A DNA stretch of 64,000 bases, from positions 62,001-126,000 of the forward strand of contig NZ_MWQE01000001.1 of the NCBI RefSeq assembly GCF_002210285.1, written 5' to 3'. A program made the position numbers and the translations under genes. Of the stretch, positions 24,952 through 34,145 are shown piece by piece. Numbering within the stretch: the first letter of the stretch is position 1; every line of letters starts with the position of its first letter. The DNA is from Fibrobacter sp. UWR2 (GTDB taxonomy: Bacteria > Fibrobacterota > Fibrobacteria > Fibrobacterales > Fibrobacteraceae). Under the pieces are notes generated by a model, which saw only the letters and a program-made list of their open reading frames with translations, was not told the origin of the DNA and did not search any database.

Positions 24952-27627
24952 ATGAAAAAGTGTAGATTTATGAAAAAGGAAACGATTATGAAGTGGAATC
25001 GTATTTTAGGTTGCCTCGCTGCCGGGGCCATGTTCTGGGGCTGTTCGGACACGGGTTCCGACGACAATGGCGTTGCTGGCGGTGCTTCGGGCGATGCGGG
25101 CATTGTTGCCGTCACGGACTGGGAAGTGGCGGGCGTGTCGCAGAAGGGCCCGTTTGTCACGGGTTCTGCCGTGACGGTGCAGGAACTTGACGGCATTACG
25201 CTCAAGCAGACGGGCAAGAGCTTCAAGGGCTCCATCAAGAGCGACAAGGGCGACTTCGCCATCAAGGACATCAATCTGGAATCGCAGTACGCGATTCTCG
25301 AAGCATCGGGCTACTACCGCGACGAGATTTCGGGCAAGAAGTCTTCTGGTCAGGTGACGCTCCGCGCCTTGACCGACCTCAAGGACAGAAAGCACGTGAA
25401 CATCAACCTGCTCACGCACCTGGAATACGAGCGCGTGATGTACCTCGTGACCGAGAAGAAAAAGTCTATTGCCGAAGCGAAGGAACAGGCCGAAAGGGAA
25501 GTGCTCGCGACGTTCGGGATCGAGGGCGACTTCGCGGAATCGGAGGACTTGAACATCTTCGAGACGGGCGACGGAAATGCGGCTCTGCTTGCGATAAGCG
25601 TGCTCTTGCAGAGCGATGTCGACGTGGCCGGGCTTACCGAACGCATGGGCGAGTTCAGCATATCGCTTGCGGAAGGCGGCAGCTGGGACGATGCCGACGC
25701 GAAGACCGCGATTGCGGACTGGGCCTGCGATGTGGATTTGAAGGGGTCGCTTTCGAAGGTGCGCAAGAACGTGGAAGATTGGAAATATGCCGATACCGTT
25801 CCTGCGTTCGAGAAGTATGTGTCTAACTTCTGGTGGGACAATTACGGCCTTGGCGTTTGCAATGCGAAGCGCGAAAACGAAACCAAGCGCAACGTGAACA
25901 AGCTCAGTAAACTGTACAACGAATACTTTGTCTGTGAAGGCGGCCGCTGGGTCATTCCGGGTTACGAACCGCGTTCGAGTAGCAGTTCGAACCAGGATCC
26001 GTCCGGAATATCTTTTGGCGTCATGAAGGATTCCCGTGACGGGCAGGAATATAAGACGGTCCGGATCGGCAATCAGGTCTGGATGGCGGAGAACCTGAAC
26101 TATGCCGCTGAAGGAAGCCGTTGCTATGGCGATGACAAGAAGAATTGTGAAAAGTATGGCCGCCTGTATAACTGGGACATTGCCTTGGATACGACAAGCG
26201 AAGGGTGCGGTAAAAATTTCAATGAATGTACCTTGAAGAGCGATTTCTATCCCCGTCAAGGCGTGTGCCCCGATGGATGGCATTTGCCGGATCTTGGAGA
26301 ATGGGATGACCTTATAGAATATACTGATGATGATAGTGACGAGGAAACTTTTGGATTCAGTTTGCAGTCGTATTACTGGGACGATGATTGGGAAAAGCAG
26401 TATGGTACAGACAAGTTTGGATTCAATGCCATGCCTGCAGGCATGTTTGATAGCGGGAAATATGTAGGGCTGGATTCCGTGGCTATTTTTTGGACGTCGT
26501 CGAAAATAGTAGACGTTATTATGAATGGTTCCATCACTACCTTGAACTATGTGATGCTTGAGAAAAAATCTTCCGGGATTACGAGGTCTCGAGGTGGTGA
26601 TGTCGATTGGGGTCTCTCCGTCCGCTGCGTCAAGGGAACGGGCAATAAGAGGCCGGAATCCTCCTCCAGTATTGCTTCGTCGAGTTCCATATACGATCCG
26701 TTTGCGAAGCAGTCTTCTTCGAGCGTGCATGTGAAAAAGGATACGTTGCCGGATTTGCCCGATGAACTGGCCTTTGTCGAAAAGTATTATGATATAAGAA
26801 CGCAATACAAGGAATATGCGGATGGAAAACAGCTTGTATGGTGGGGAAGATCTCCTTCGTTTGGAGAGATCTCGGGCGGAAGAGACAGTGTTGCGTCTCC
26901 CTGGGATTCTGCGGCTTCTGCGTTGATACGTGAAGCGTCTGACAATGGATTCGAATACCTAGAAGCGTATTCCAACGACTCCCTGGATAACGAATACACG
27001 ACGGAATCCCATGTCTATACCAAGACTGAGGGGGGTAAGGTATACAAGATCATAATCACGATGGATAATGTGAGAATGGTTGTCTTGACGCGGGAAAATT
27101 GTTTCTTCTACCTGAAGGTCATTGTTTATGACAGCAATATTGACGAAGTTCCTTCGGAATCGCGGAAGGATTACAATTCTCCCCAGTATAGGGATTTGCC
27201 TGAAGACTTGAAATTTATTGATGAATCTGTTGAAACTCCTAATAGAAAAGTTAAGGATTATTCAAACGATTCGATGTGGACTTCCTGGGTTTATTCCTAC
27301 CTTACCGACGCGTATGGCACGAGCAATTGGAACGACGCCAAGAAGAAGGCCGATGAGTATGCCGAGTTGATGAAGGCTCATGGCTTCACCTTGATTAGCA
27401 AGAAGGAGTATGCGCTTGAGGAGTACGAAAATATGGGATATTCGAGCCCGATGGGATTGACGGATATCAATAGGGATAGTGAAATGGTGACATTGTACCG
27501 CTTTGAAAAAGAAGTAGACGGCTTCTATTACAAGGCAGAAGTCTATCCGAGCGCTAATTTCTGTTCGGGTCTGATGACCTGGTACGAGACCCGTGCCAAC
27601 ATAAAGATTACGATTTACGACAAGTAG
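24952..27627 (+). CDS. FISUMP lipoprotein with one domain and a duplicated C-terminal extension, cassette B
   Basis: An 891-residue lipoprotein; GGGGAG 7 nt upstream favours ATG 24952, although ATG 24988 would give a more usual signal peptide (lipobox FWGC). The QKGPF module covers about residues 58-170 (GVSQKGPFVTGSAV, KGDFAIKDI, NINLLTHLEYERVMYLV) and is followed by the helical region with GDGNAALLAISVLLQ and AIADWACDVDLKG. A CEGGRWV strand and a single FISUMP domain (about 356-563) come next: DSRDGQEYKTVRIGNQVWMA, CPDGWHLPDLGEWDDL and LSVRCVKG. After a Ser-rich linker come two related units (from about residues 601 and 748, LPDELAFVEKYY / LPEDLKFIDES) absent from the other copies. These are unrecognised. 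It is the last gene of cassette B. Confidence 0.85.
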   Translation: MKKCRFMKKETIMKWNRILGCLAAGAMFWGCSDTGSDDNGVAGGASGDAGIVAVTDWEVAGVSQKGPFVTGSAVTVQELDGITLKQTGKSFKGSIKSDKGDFAIKDINLESQYAILEASGYYRDEISGKKSSGQVTLRALTDLKDRKHVNINLLTHLEYERVMYLVTEKKKSIAEAKEQAEREVLATFGIEGDFAESEDLNIFETGDGNAALLAISVLLQSDVDVAGLTERMGEFSISLAEGGSWDDADAKTAIADWACDVDLKGSLSKVRKNVEDWKYADTVPAFEKYVSNFWWDNYGLGVCNAKRENETKRNVNKLSKLYNEYFVCEGGRWVIPGYEPRSSSSSNQDPSGISFGVMKDSRDGQEYKTVRIGNQVWMAENLNYAAEGSRCYGDDKKNCEKYGRLYNWDIALDTTSEGCGKNFNECTLKSDFYPRQGVCPDGWHLPDLGEWDDLIEYTDDDSDEETFGFSLQSYYWDDDWEKQYGTDKFGFNAMPAGMFDSGKYVGLDSVAIFWTSSKIVDVIMNGSITTLNYVMLEKKSSGITRSRGGDVDWGLSVRCVKGTGNKRPESSSSIASSSSIYDPFAKQSSSSVHVKKDTLPDLPDELAFVEKYYDIRTQYKEYADGKQLVWWGRSPSFGEISGGRDSVASPWDSAASALIREASDNGFEYLEAYSNDSLDNEYTTESHVYTKTEGGKVYKIIITMDNVRMVVLTRENCFFYLKVIVYDSNIDEVPSESRKDYNSPQYRDLPEDLKFIDESVETPNRKVKDYSNDSMWTSWVYSYLTDAYGTSNWNDAKKKADEYAELMKAHGFTLISKKEYALEEYENMGYSSPMGLTDINRDSEMVTLYRFEKEVDGFYYKAEVYPSANFCSGLMTWYETRANIKITIYDK

Positions 27628-27661
27628 CAGAAGCTCGAAGGGGAAAGAAGAGAGAAAAAGA

Positions 27662-27688
27662 CCTCGCTAGTGCGCTAGCGAGGTTTTT
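27662..27688 (+). terminator. Terminator after cassette B
   Basis: A perfect 9-bp stem (27662-27670 with 27675-27683) is followed by five T, two nt before the first cassette C operator copy. Confidence 0.9.
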
Positions 27689-27689
27689 C

Positions 27690-27812
27690 TGTATTCTGGG
27701 GATACGTTGCTTGTATTCCAAAATGCTAAAATTTGCTAAAAAGGCAAAAAGCGGTAAAATTTGCTCAAAAACGCTAATTTTGTATTCTATAAGGGTTGTG
27801 AAAACCTATATT
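27690..27812 (+). promoter_or_regulatory. Cassette C control region (three element copies, inverted repeat, -10 box)
   Basis: TGTATTC occurs at 27690 and 27712 (22 bp apart) and TGTATTCT again at 27781-27788, 69 bp after the second copy. The inverted repeat AAAATTTGC (27756-27764) with GCTAATTTT (27773-27781) has one mismatch relative to cassette B, and a further AAAATTTGC copy lies at about 27728-27736. TATATT at 27807-27812 ends 7 nt before ATG 27820. Operator function is inferred. Confidence 0.65.
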
Positions 27813-27819
27813 TATGCTC

Positions 27820-28683
27820 ATGAAGGACATCGTCGAATATACGGACTACCGCAAGTTCATCCAGGACTACTACGATGAACGCAAGCGCAGTTCGGCCTTT
27901 ACGTGGCGCGAGTTTGCGCGCGATGCCGGGTTCACGTCGCCGGTTTACCTGAAATATGTGTGCGAAGGCAAGAAGAACCTGAGCATCGGCGTGGCGGGCT
28001 CGGTCGCGAACGCCATGGGGCTCGCGGGTTTCGAGAGCACTTACTTTGTGCTGATGGTCTCGTATGCGCATGCCAAGAGCGATGTGGCGAAACGGGCCGC
28101 TTTCGAGGAACGCTGCGCATTGGCGCGGGCGCACAAGGTGCGCGTGCTCGGGAGCGAGGAATTCGATTATTTCAAGTCGTGGAAAAATCCGGTTATCCGC
28201 GAGCTGGCGGTGCAGATGCCTGGAGCGAAACCGCTCGAGATTGCGCATGCCTGCAAGCCGAAGATTTCGGCGGCGGAGGTTTCCGAGACGCTCGATTTTT
28301 TGGTGAAGGCGAAGCTTTTGAAGAAGGGCAAAAACGGCGTTTACCACCAGACGGAAAAGTCCGTGTCAATGGTCTCCGTGGATGCGGTGCCGGTGGCTGC
28401 CCGCGATATGCAGCGGCAGATGGGGGAGCTTGCGGTGAAGGCCTTGGACCTGCCGCTTTCGGAACGCGATATGTCGGGCCTTACGCTCGGGCTTACGCGC
28501 AATGCGTATGAACGCATCAGGAAGGAAATTGCGGATTTTCGCCGCCGCATCGTGGCGATTGCCACAGAAGACGACGAGACTGAACAGGTGTACCGCATGA
28601 ATCTGCAATTGTTCCCGTTGAGTGAACGCCTGGAAAAGAAAAAGGATTTAAAAAATAAGGGAGTAGAACGAGATGAAAAGTAA
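27820..28683 (+). CDS. TIGR02147-family putative DNA-binding regulator, cassette C
   Basis: A 287-residue paralogue. An ATG at 27814 is also in frame, but the 7-nt distance from the TATATT box and alignment with MKEIIEY of copy B support 27820. Segments are the same as in copy B: MKDIVEYTDYRKFIQDYY, FTWREFARDAGFTSPVYLKYV, ISAAEVSETLDFLVKAKLLKK and VYRMNLQLFPLSERL. The last 11 nt overlap the start of the FISUMP lipoprotein gene, indicating translational coupling. The DNA-binding prediction is from the HTH-like sequences; no experimental role is known to me for this family. Confidence 0.85.
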   Translation: MKDIVEYTDYRKFIQDYYDERKRSSAFTWREFARDAGFTSPVYLKYVCEGKKNLSIGVAGSVANAMGLAGFESTYFVLMVSYAHAKSDVAKRAAFEERCALARAHKVRVLGSEEFDYFKSWKNPVIRELAVQMPGAKPLEIAHACKPKISAAEVSETLDFLVKAKLLKKGKNGVYHQTEKSVSMVSVDAVPVAARDMQRQMGELAVKALDLPLSERDMSGLTLGLTRNAYERIRKEIADFRRRIVAIATEDDETEQVYRMNLQLFPLSERLEKKKDLKNKGVERDEK

Positions 28684-31138
28684 CTTGAGTGATATGTTCC
28701 GTGGTGGCATTGTTTGGGCAATGTCGTTGGCATTGGCGTCGACTTTTTTGACGGCGTGTTCCGACGACAAGGGCGTCGCGGGCGGTTCTACAGAAGATGC
28801 CGGCATCATCGCCAACTTGAATGTGGCTGGCTTGACGCAGAAGGGCCCGTTCGTGAAGGGTTCCGAGGTCACGGTGCAGGGAATCGATTGCAAGACGATG
28901 AAGTTGACGAATGAACATTTCGAGGGCAAGGTCAAGAGCGACAAGGGCGACTTTGCCATCGATGGGGTCTCTCTCAAGTCTACATGTGCCTTGTTCGAGG
29001 TGACGGGTAAATACCGCAATGAATTTACCGGCAAGGAATCTTCGGAAGGACTGACGCTCCATGCGCTGACGGATTTGAAGGACCGCAAGAATGTGAACAT
29101 CAACGTGCTCACCGAACTGGAATACGAACGCCTGATGTATCTTGTGACCGAGAAGGGCAAGAAGTTCGCAGAAGCGAAGGCGCAGGCCGAAGAGGAAGTG
29201 CTTGCGGCATTCGACATCAAGGGCGACTTCGGCAATTCTGAAGACTTGACCATCTATGAAAGTGGCGACGGAAACGCGGCACTGCTTGCCGTGAGCGTCT
29301 TGATGCAGGCGAAAACGGACGATGCGGGCCTTGCAACGCGCATCGAAAAGTTTGCCGACTCGTTTGCGGAAACGGGCAAGTGGAATGATGACAAGACGAA
29401 GGCCACGATTGAAGAATGGCAGGTGGCCGCTACGGCCGACGGAACGCTCGATTCAATCCGCAAGAATGTCGAAAGCTGGGGCTATGCCGACGTGGTGCCC
29501 GCATTCGAGAAGTATGTGGAAGCCTTTGGCGACACTGTCATCCTGAGCAGCGATTCCCTTCCGTCGTCATCCTCGACTCCGGTCGAGGATCTGTCAAGCA
29601 GTTCGGTTACTTTGGCGGTTCCGTGCAAGACTGAAACCGAAGACAATTGCGAATACGGTACCTTGACGGATGAACGCGACGGCCAAACGTACAAGACTGT
29701 GAAAATCGGTGACCAGGTGTGGATGGCGGAGAATTTGAATATTGATGCGGCGAATAGTTGTTGCTATCACGATTCCGCTGAATATTGCTCCAAGTACGGA
29801 CGTCTTTATAACTGGGCAGGAGCGATGGATGCTGAAGGCAAATGGTCTACGAACAGTGTGAACTGCCGTTACACTGGGGAGTGCTCTCCGACATATCCTG
29901 TGCGTGGAGCATGTCCCGAGGGCTGGCATTTGCCTGATTCAACAGAGTGGGGAAAACTATTGACAGCGGTTGGCGGCCTCGATGTGGCGGCTAAAATGCT
30001 CAAGTCAACGAGTGGCTGGCAAGATTGTGAAGAAGAAAACTGCAACGGCACGGACGCTTATGGATTCTCGGCGTTGCCTGCCGGCTACATGGATCGTTAT
30101 GGGTCTGCCTTTACCTACTATGAGGGTGTTAGCACGGGGTTCTATACTTCTACGCAGGTGGATAAAAACGATGCGTACCGAGTGTATTTGTACCGTAACA
30201 ATGTTGTGAATTTTACCAGTGATATCAAGGCCGACGGTTTCTCCGTTCGCTGCGTGAAGGATGACGTTTCTGCTCTGGAATCCAGCTCCGGCGTCACACC
30301 GCAGTCGAGCAGTGGCGAGACAAGCGTGTCCAGCAGTTCTGTTGAAGTGCAGCCGAACTCTAGCGAAACTGAGTCAAGTTCCAGTAGTGGCGACGACAAG
30401 ATGAATTGCTCGGCGCTTTTGGAAGGCGAAACGGACTGGAACTGGGATGTGCCGAAGGAATGTCGTTTTAATCCTGATATTGACTATGGCACCATGATCG
30501 ATACCCGAGACAACAAGCAGTACAAGACGGTGAAAATTGGCGACCAGGTATGGATGGCAGAGAACTTGAACTTTGACCCTGGTCAGGGTGGTTCTGGCGA
30601 TGCAAAATACGATTGGTCTTGGTGCCACAACAATAAAGCAGAACACTGTGATGTGGCTGGTCGTTTTTATACGTGGGCTGCGGCCATCGACTCGGTGAAA
30701 CTTGCTACCGATGCGGACAAGACGATGGACTGCGGCTATGGCAAGGAATGTGGCCTCGATTCGGCGGGCTCAGCGACCTTAATTCAGGGAATCTGTCCCG
30801 ATGGCTGGCACTTGCCAAATAACGGTGAATGGAATTCCCTGTTCACGGCTGTAGGCGGGTCAGGGAAGGCTGGCACACTTCTCAAGTCCCAGACCGGTTG
30901 GTATGGTAATGGCAATGGTACGGACGCTTTCGGGTTCACCGCGTTGTCCGTCGGCCGCAGTTACAGCTATGCCAACTTCGACTTCGATGGTCTCTATGCT
31001 TATTTTTGGAGTGCTACTGAGAACGATAGCAGCTACGCCTACGGCATGTACTTGTACTATCGCGGCGACGACGTGGGTGCAGGCCTGTTCGACAGCTATA
31101 AGAACTACGGTTTTTCCGTCCGCTGCATAAAGGATTAA
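28673..31138 (+). CDS. FISUMP lipoprotein with two domains, cassette C
   Basis: An 821-residue lipoprotein starting inside the regulator gene (AGGGAG upstream; lipobox LTAC). The QKGPF module (about 53-165: GLTQKGPFVKGSEV, KGDFAIDGVSL, NINVLTELEYERLMYLV) and helical region (GDGNAALLAVSVLMQ, SIRKNVESWGYADVVPAFEKYV) are nearly the same as in the next gene, also at DNA level. The FICD/CEGG strand seen in cassettes A and B is absent. Two FISUMP domains follow, from about residues 327 and 604, each with KTVKIGDQVWMAENLN, CPEGWHLP/CPDGWHLP and a final SVRCxKD, separated by a Ser-rich linker. There is no terminator before the next FISUMP gene, so both belong to cassette C. Confidence 0.88.
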   Translation: MKSNLSDMFRGGIVWAMSLALASTFLTACSDDKGVAGGSTEDAGIIANLNVAGLTQKGPFVKGSEVTVQGIDCKTMKLTNEHFEGKVKSDKGDFAIDGVSLKSTCALFEVTGKYRNEFTGKESSEGLTLHALTDLKDRKNVNINVLTELEYERLMYLVTEKGKKFAEAKAQAEEEVLAAFDIKGDFGNSEDLTIYESGDGNAALLAVSVLMQAKTDDAGLATRIEKFADSFAETGKWNDDKTKATIEEWQVAATADGTLDSIRKNVESWGYADVVPAFEKYVEAFGDTVILSSDSLPSSSSTPVEDLSSSSVTLAVPCKTETEDNCEYGTLTDERDGQTYKTVKIGDQVWMAENLNIDAANSCCYHDSAEYCSKYGRLYNWAGAMDAEGKWSTNSVNCRYTGECSPTYPVRGACPEGWHLPDSTEWGKLLTAVGGLDVAAKMLKSTSGWQDCEEENCNGTDAYGFSALPAGYMDRYGSAFTYYEGVSTGFYTSTQVDKNDAYRVYLYRNNVVNFTSDIKADGFSVRCVKDDVSALESSSGVTPQSSSGETSVSSSSVEVQPNSSETESSSSSGDDKMNCSALLEGETDWNWDVPKECRFNPDIDYGTMIDTRDNKQYKTVKIGDQVWMAENLNFDPGQGGSGDAKYDWSWCHNNKAEHCDVAGRFYTWAAAIDSVKLATDADKTMDCGYGKECGLDSAGSATLIQGICPDGWHLPNNGEWNSLFTAVGGSGKAGTLLKSQTGWYGNGNGTDAFGFTALSVGRSYSYANFDFDGLYAYFWSATENDSSYAYGMYLYYRGDDVGAGLFDSYKNYGFSVRCIKD

Positions 31139-31162
31139 ATTTAGGGAAAGGGAGAACAAGAT

Positions 31163-33970
31163 ATGTTCACGATGAAGGAATCTGTAATGAAGTGGGGCGC
31201 TGCTCTCGGGATGCTTGCGGTGTGCGCCATGTTCTGGGCGTGTTCCGACGACGGGTCAGATTTTGCGGGCGGTTCTACGGAAGATGCCGGCATTATCGCC
31301 AACCTGAATGTGGCTGGCGTTTCGCAGAAGGGCCCGTTCGTGAAGGGCGCTACGGTGACGGTGCAGGGTATTGACTGCAAGACGCTCAAGTTTACGGACG
31401 AAATTTTTGAGGGTAAGGTCAAGAGCGACAAGGGCGACTTTACCGTCGAGGATGTCTCGCTCAAGTCTACGTGCGCGCTGTTCGAGGTGACGGGTGTCTA
31501 CCGCAACGAAATTTCCGGAAAGAAGTCTTCGGAAAAGTTGACGCTCCACGCACTGACCGACCTCAAGGACCGCAAGAACGTGAACATCAACGTGCTTACG
31601 GAACTGGAATACGAACGCCTGATGTACCTCGTGACTGAGAAGGGCAAGAAGTTTGCAGACGCGAAGGTGCGGGCCGAAAAGGAAGTGTTTGCTGCGTTCG
31701 GCATAGCGGGTGACTTTGACAATTCTGAAGACTTGACCATCTATGAAAGCGGCGATGGCAATGCTGCGCTGCTTGCGGTGAGCGTCTTGATGCAGGCGGA
31801 AACGGACGATGCGGGCCTTGCAAAGCGCATCGAGAAGTTTGCCGACTCGTTCGCGGAAACGGGCGACTGGAACGATGGTAAAACAAAGGCCGCGATTGAA
31901 GAGTGGCAGATTGCCGCTACGGCCGACGGAACACTCGATTCTATCCGCAAGAATATTGAGGGCTGGGGCTATGCCGACGTGGTGCCCGCATTCGAGAAGT
32001 ACATCGAAGCCTTCGGCGATACCGTTATCCTGAGCAGCGATAGCAGCGAAGGATCCAGCAGCAGTTCTGAGCCTGCCGAAGGAACACTTACGGACTCCCG
32101 CGACGGCCAGACTTATAGAACCGTAAAAATCGGCGATCAGGTGTGGATGGCGGAAAACCTGAACTTTGAAACGGATTCCAGTTACTGCTATAATGATTCT
32201 GCCAAATACTGTGCAAAGTATGGTCGCCTTTATGAATGGAGTGCGGCAATGGATGCATGCCCTAGCGGCTGGCACCTGCCTGATACTGCGGAATGGAGAA
32301 CGCTGCTCGATGCGGTTGGTGGGGATTCGATTGCGGGCACGATGCTCAAGTCTACGAGTGGCTGGAATAGTGACGGCAATGGTACGGATGATTTCGGCTT
32401 CACTGTGTTGCCTGCTGGTGGCTGGGATAACAAGATGTTTGAGGGGGAAGCTGCAGGCTTTTGGAGCTCTGTAGGGTACGGAAACTATGCGGCCGCTATA
32501 CGTTTGCTCGCAGATGCCTTTGCCGTACGCCTGATTAGCGGCCGCACGTATGTCGGACACTCGGTCCGTTGTGTAAAGGGTAGTGAATACGATGCGACTG
32601 CAAATACGCTCAAGGACCTGCGTGATGGCAAGGTTTACAAGACTGTGAAAATCGGCGACCAGGTGTGGATGGCGGAGAACCTCAATTATTCAGATAGCAC
32701 GAAGACCGCGAGTCTAAAAGACAAATCTTGGTGCTACGATAATGAATCTGACAATTGCGTAAAGTATGGCCGCCTTTATACCTGGGCTGCAGCGATTGAC
32801 TCTGTTGCCTTGGCGAACGATGCAAAGGCGCCGCTGGATTGCGGTTATGGCAAGTCGTGTACCCTGCCTGCGAAAGTGCAGGGTGTTTGCCCCGATGGTT
32901 GGCATTTGCCGAACTATGATGAATGGGTAGCTATGCTTACGTCTGTGGGTTGGCAGTCAAATGAGAATAAGGTTCTCAAATCCCAGAGCGGTTGGTCCGG
33001 AAATGGAAATGGCTCTGATTCTTCCGGTTTTTCTGCGTTGCCTGCTGGTTACTATAATGGCAGTTTCAATCACGCTGGCGACGAAGCAGACTTCTGGAGT
33101 TCCTTTGATCACTATAGTGACTACGCCTACAAAATGACACTGGATAATAACATGAAATGTGATAGAGGGTGCATAAATGACGAACGGAAAAACGTCGGGA
33201 ATTCTGTCCGCTGCGTGAAGGATGGTATTGCTGTTCCTGCGTCCAGCAGTAGCGAAGTGTCTAGCCCATCATCCAGTTCGGTTGCTTTGGTGGCGCCATG
33301 CAAGACTGAAACCGAAGACAATTGCGAATATGGAACTTTGATCGATTCCCGCGACGGCCAGACCTACAAGACGGTCACCATTGGTACGCAGACTTGGATG
33401 GCGGAGAATCTTAACTATGCATACACTGATGTCCCCTATAGTTATGCAGCCTACGAATCCGATTCTACGAGTTGGTGCTTTGACAATGCCTTAGACAACT
33501 GTGCCATGTACGGTCGTCTTTACACCTGGTCCGTTGCGATGGATAGTGTGGGTGTTTGGTCTACGAAAGGAAAGGGGTGCGGTTATGACAGGACTTGTAA
33601 CGTCGATTCGACGGGCTCGGTGCGAGGCATATGCCCCGAGGGCTGGCACTTGCCTACGCAAACGGAATGGGGAACGTTATTTGCCGCTGTCGGTGGAATG
33701 TCGACGGCGGGCAAGATGCTCAAATCGACAAGCGGTTGGACAAGTAACGGCAACGGAACGGATGGTTATTCCTTTGCTGCGCTGCCTGCTGACAGCAGGA
33801 CCGCCGGTGGCGATTACCGCAACAAGGGCTACTTCACGAACTTCTGGAGTTCTTCTGAGAAAGATAGTGGCACCGTATATACCATGTCTTTGACTTACTA
33901 CGTTGAAAATGCGGACTTGACCTACAGATACAAGCCCGAGGGACTTTCTGTCCGCTGCGTGAAGGATTAA
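31163..33970 (+). CDS. FISUMP lipoprotein with three domains, cassette C
   Basis: A 935-residue lipoprotein (GGGAGAA ribosome binding site; start ATG 31163, alternative ATG 31187; lipobox FWAC). The N-terminal QKGPF and helical modules duplicate those of the preceding gene. Three FISUMP domains follow, starting at about residues 307, 479 and 722, each with TVKIGDQVWMAENLN or a close variant (TVTIGTQTWMAENLN in the third), CPxGWHLP and SVRCVKx. The first is shortened between YGRLYEWSAAMDA and CPSGWHLP. It has no regulator of its own and depends on the cassette C promoter or an unseen internal one. A strong terminator follows. Confidence 0.88.
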   Translation: MFTMKESVMKWGAALGMLAVCAMFWACSDDGSDFAGGSTEDAGIIANLNVAGVSQKGPFVKGATVTVQGIDCKTLKFTDEIFEGKVKSDKGDFTVEDVSLKSTCALFEVTGVYRNEISGKKSSEKLTLHALTDLKDRKNVNINVLTELEYERLMYLVTEKGKKFADAKVRAEKEVFAAFGIAGDFDNSEDLTIYESGDGNAALLAVSVLMQAETDDAGLAKRIEKFADSFAETGDWNDGKTKAAIEEWQIAATADGTLDSIRKNIEGWGYADVVPAFEKYIEAFGDTVILSSDSSEGSSSSSEPAEGTLTDSRDGQTYRTVKIGDQVWMAENLNFETDSSYCYNDSAKYCAKYGRLYEWSAAMDACPSGWHLPDTAEWRTLLDAVGGDSIAGTMLKSTSGWNSDGNGTDDFGFTVLPAGGWDNKMFEGEAAGFWSSVGYGNYAAAIRLLADAFAVRLISGRTYVGHSVRCVKGSEYDATANTLKDLRDGKVYKTVKIGDQVWMAENLNYSDSTKTASLKDKSWCYDNESDNCVKYGRLYTWAAAIDSVALANDAKAPLDCGYGKSCTLPAKVQGVCPDGWHLPNYDEWVAMLTSVGWQSNENKVLKSQSGWSGNGNGSDSSGFSALPAGYYNGSFNHAGDEADFWSSFDHYSDYAYKMTLDNNMKCDRGCINDERKNVGNSVRCVKDGIAVPASSSSEVSSPSSSSVALVAPCKTETEDNCEYGTLIDSRDGQTYKTVTIGTQTWMAENLNYAYTDVPYSYAAYESDSTSWCFDNALDNCAMYGRLYTWSVAMDSVGVWSTKGKGCGYDRTCNVDSTGSVRGICPEGWHLPTQTEWGTLFAAVGGMSTAGKMLKSTSGWTSNGNGTDGYSFAALPADSRTAGGDYRNKGYFTNFWSSSEKDSGTVYTMSLTYYVENADLTYRYKPEGLSVRCVKD

Positions 33971-34000
33971 TTTTAAGAGTTCTACTATCAAAGAAAAAGA

Positions 34001-34026
34001 CCCCGCTTTTTAGCGGGGCCTTTTTT
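34001..34026 (+). terminator. Terminator after cassette C
   Basis: A 7-bp CCCCGCT/AGCGGGG stem (34001-34007 with 34012-34018) is followed by CC and six T. Confidence 0.9.
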
Positions 34027-34028
34027 CG

Positions 34029-34103
34029 GGTGGATGACCGGACTCGAACCGGCAACATCCAGAATCACAATCTGGGACTCTAACCAATTGAGCTACATCC
34101 ACC
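34029..34103 (-). tRNA. tRNA-His (anticodon GTG)
   Basis: The minus-strand cloverleaf has acceptor GTGGATG/CATCCAC, anticodon stem CCAGA/TCTGG with loop TTGTGAT and T arm GCCGG-TTCGAGT-CCGGT. The histidine-specific extra G(-1) is encoded at 34103 and faces C73 at 34029. CCA is not encoded. Confidence 0.95.
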
Positions 34104-34117
34104 ATGTAGCGTGCCCA

Positions 34118-34145
34118 AATATAAAAAAGCCATCCCAAATTTCAA
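34118..34145 (-). promoter_or_regulatory. Promoter of tRNA-His
   Basis: On the minus strand TTGAAA (34140-34145), a 16-bp spacer and TATATT (34118-34123). It overlaps the terminator of the gene upstream. Confidence 0.65.

Noticed and set aside
21113-33970. Cassette array considered as a mobile element or toxin-antitoxin set
   Set aside because: No transposase, integrase, terminal repeats or toxin motifs; the genes are long lipoproteins with export signals.
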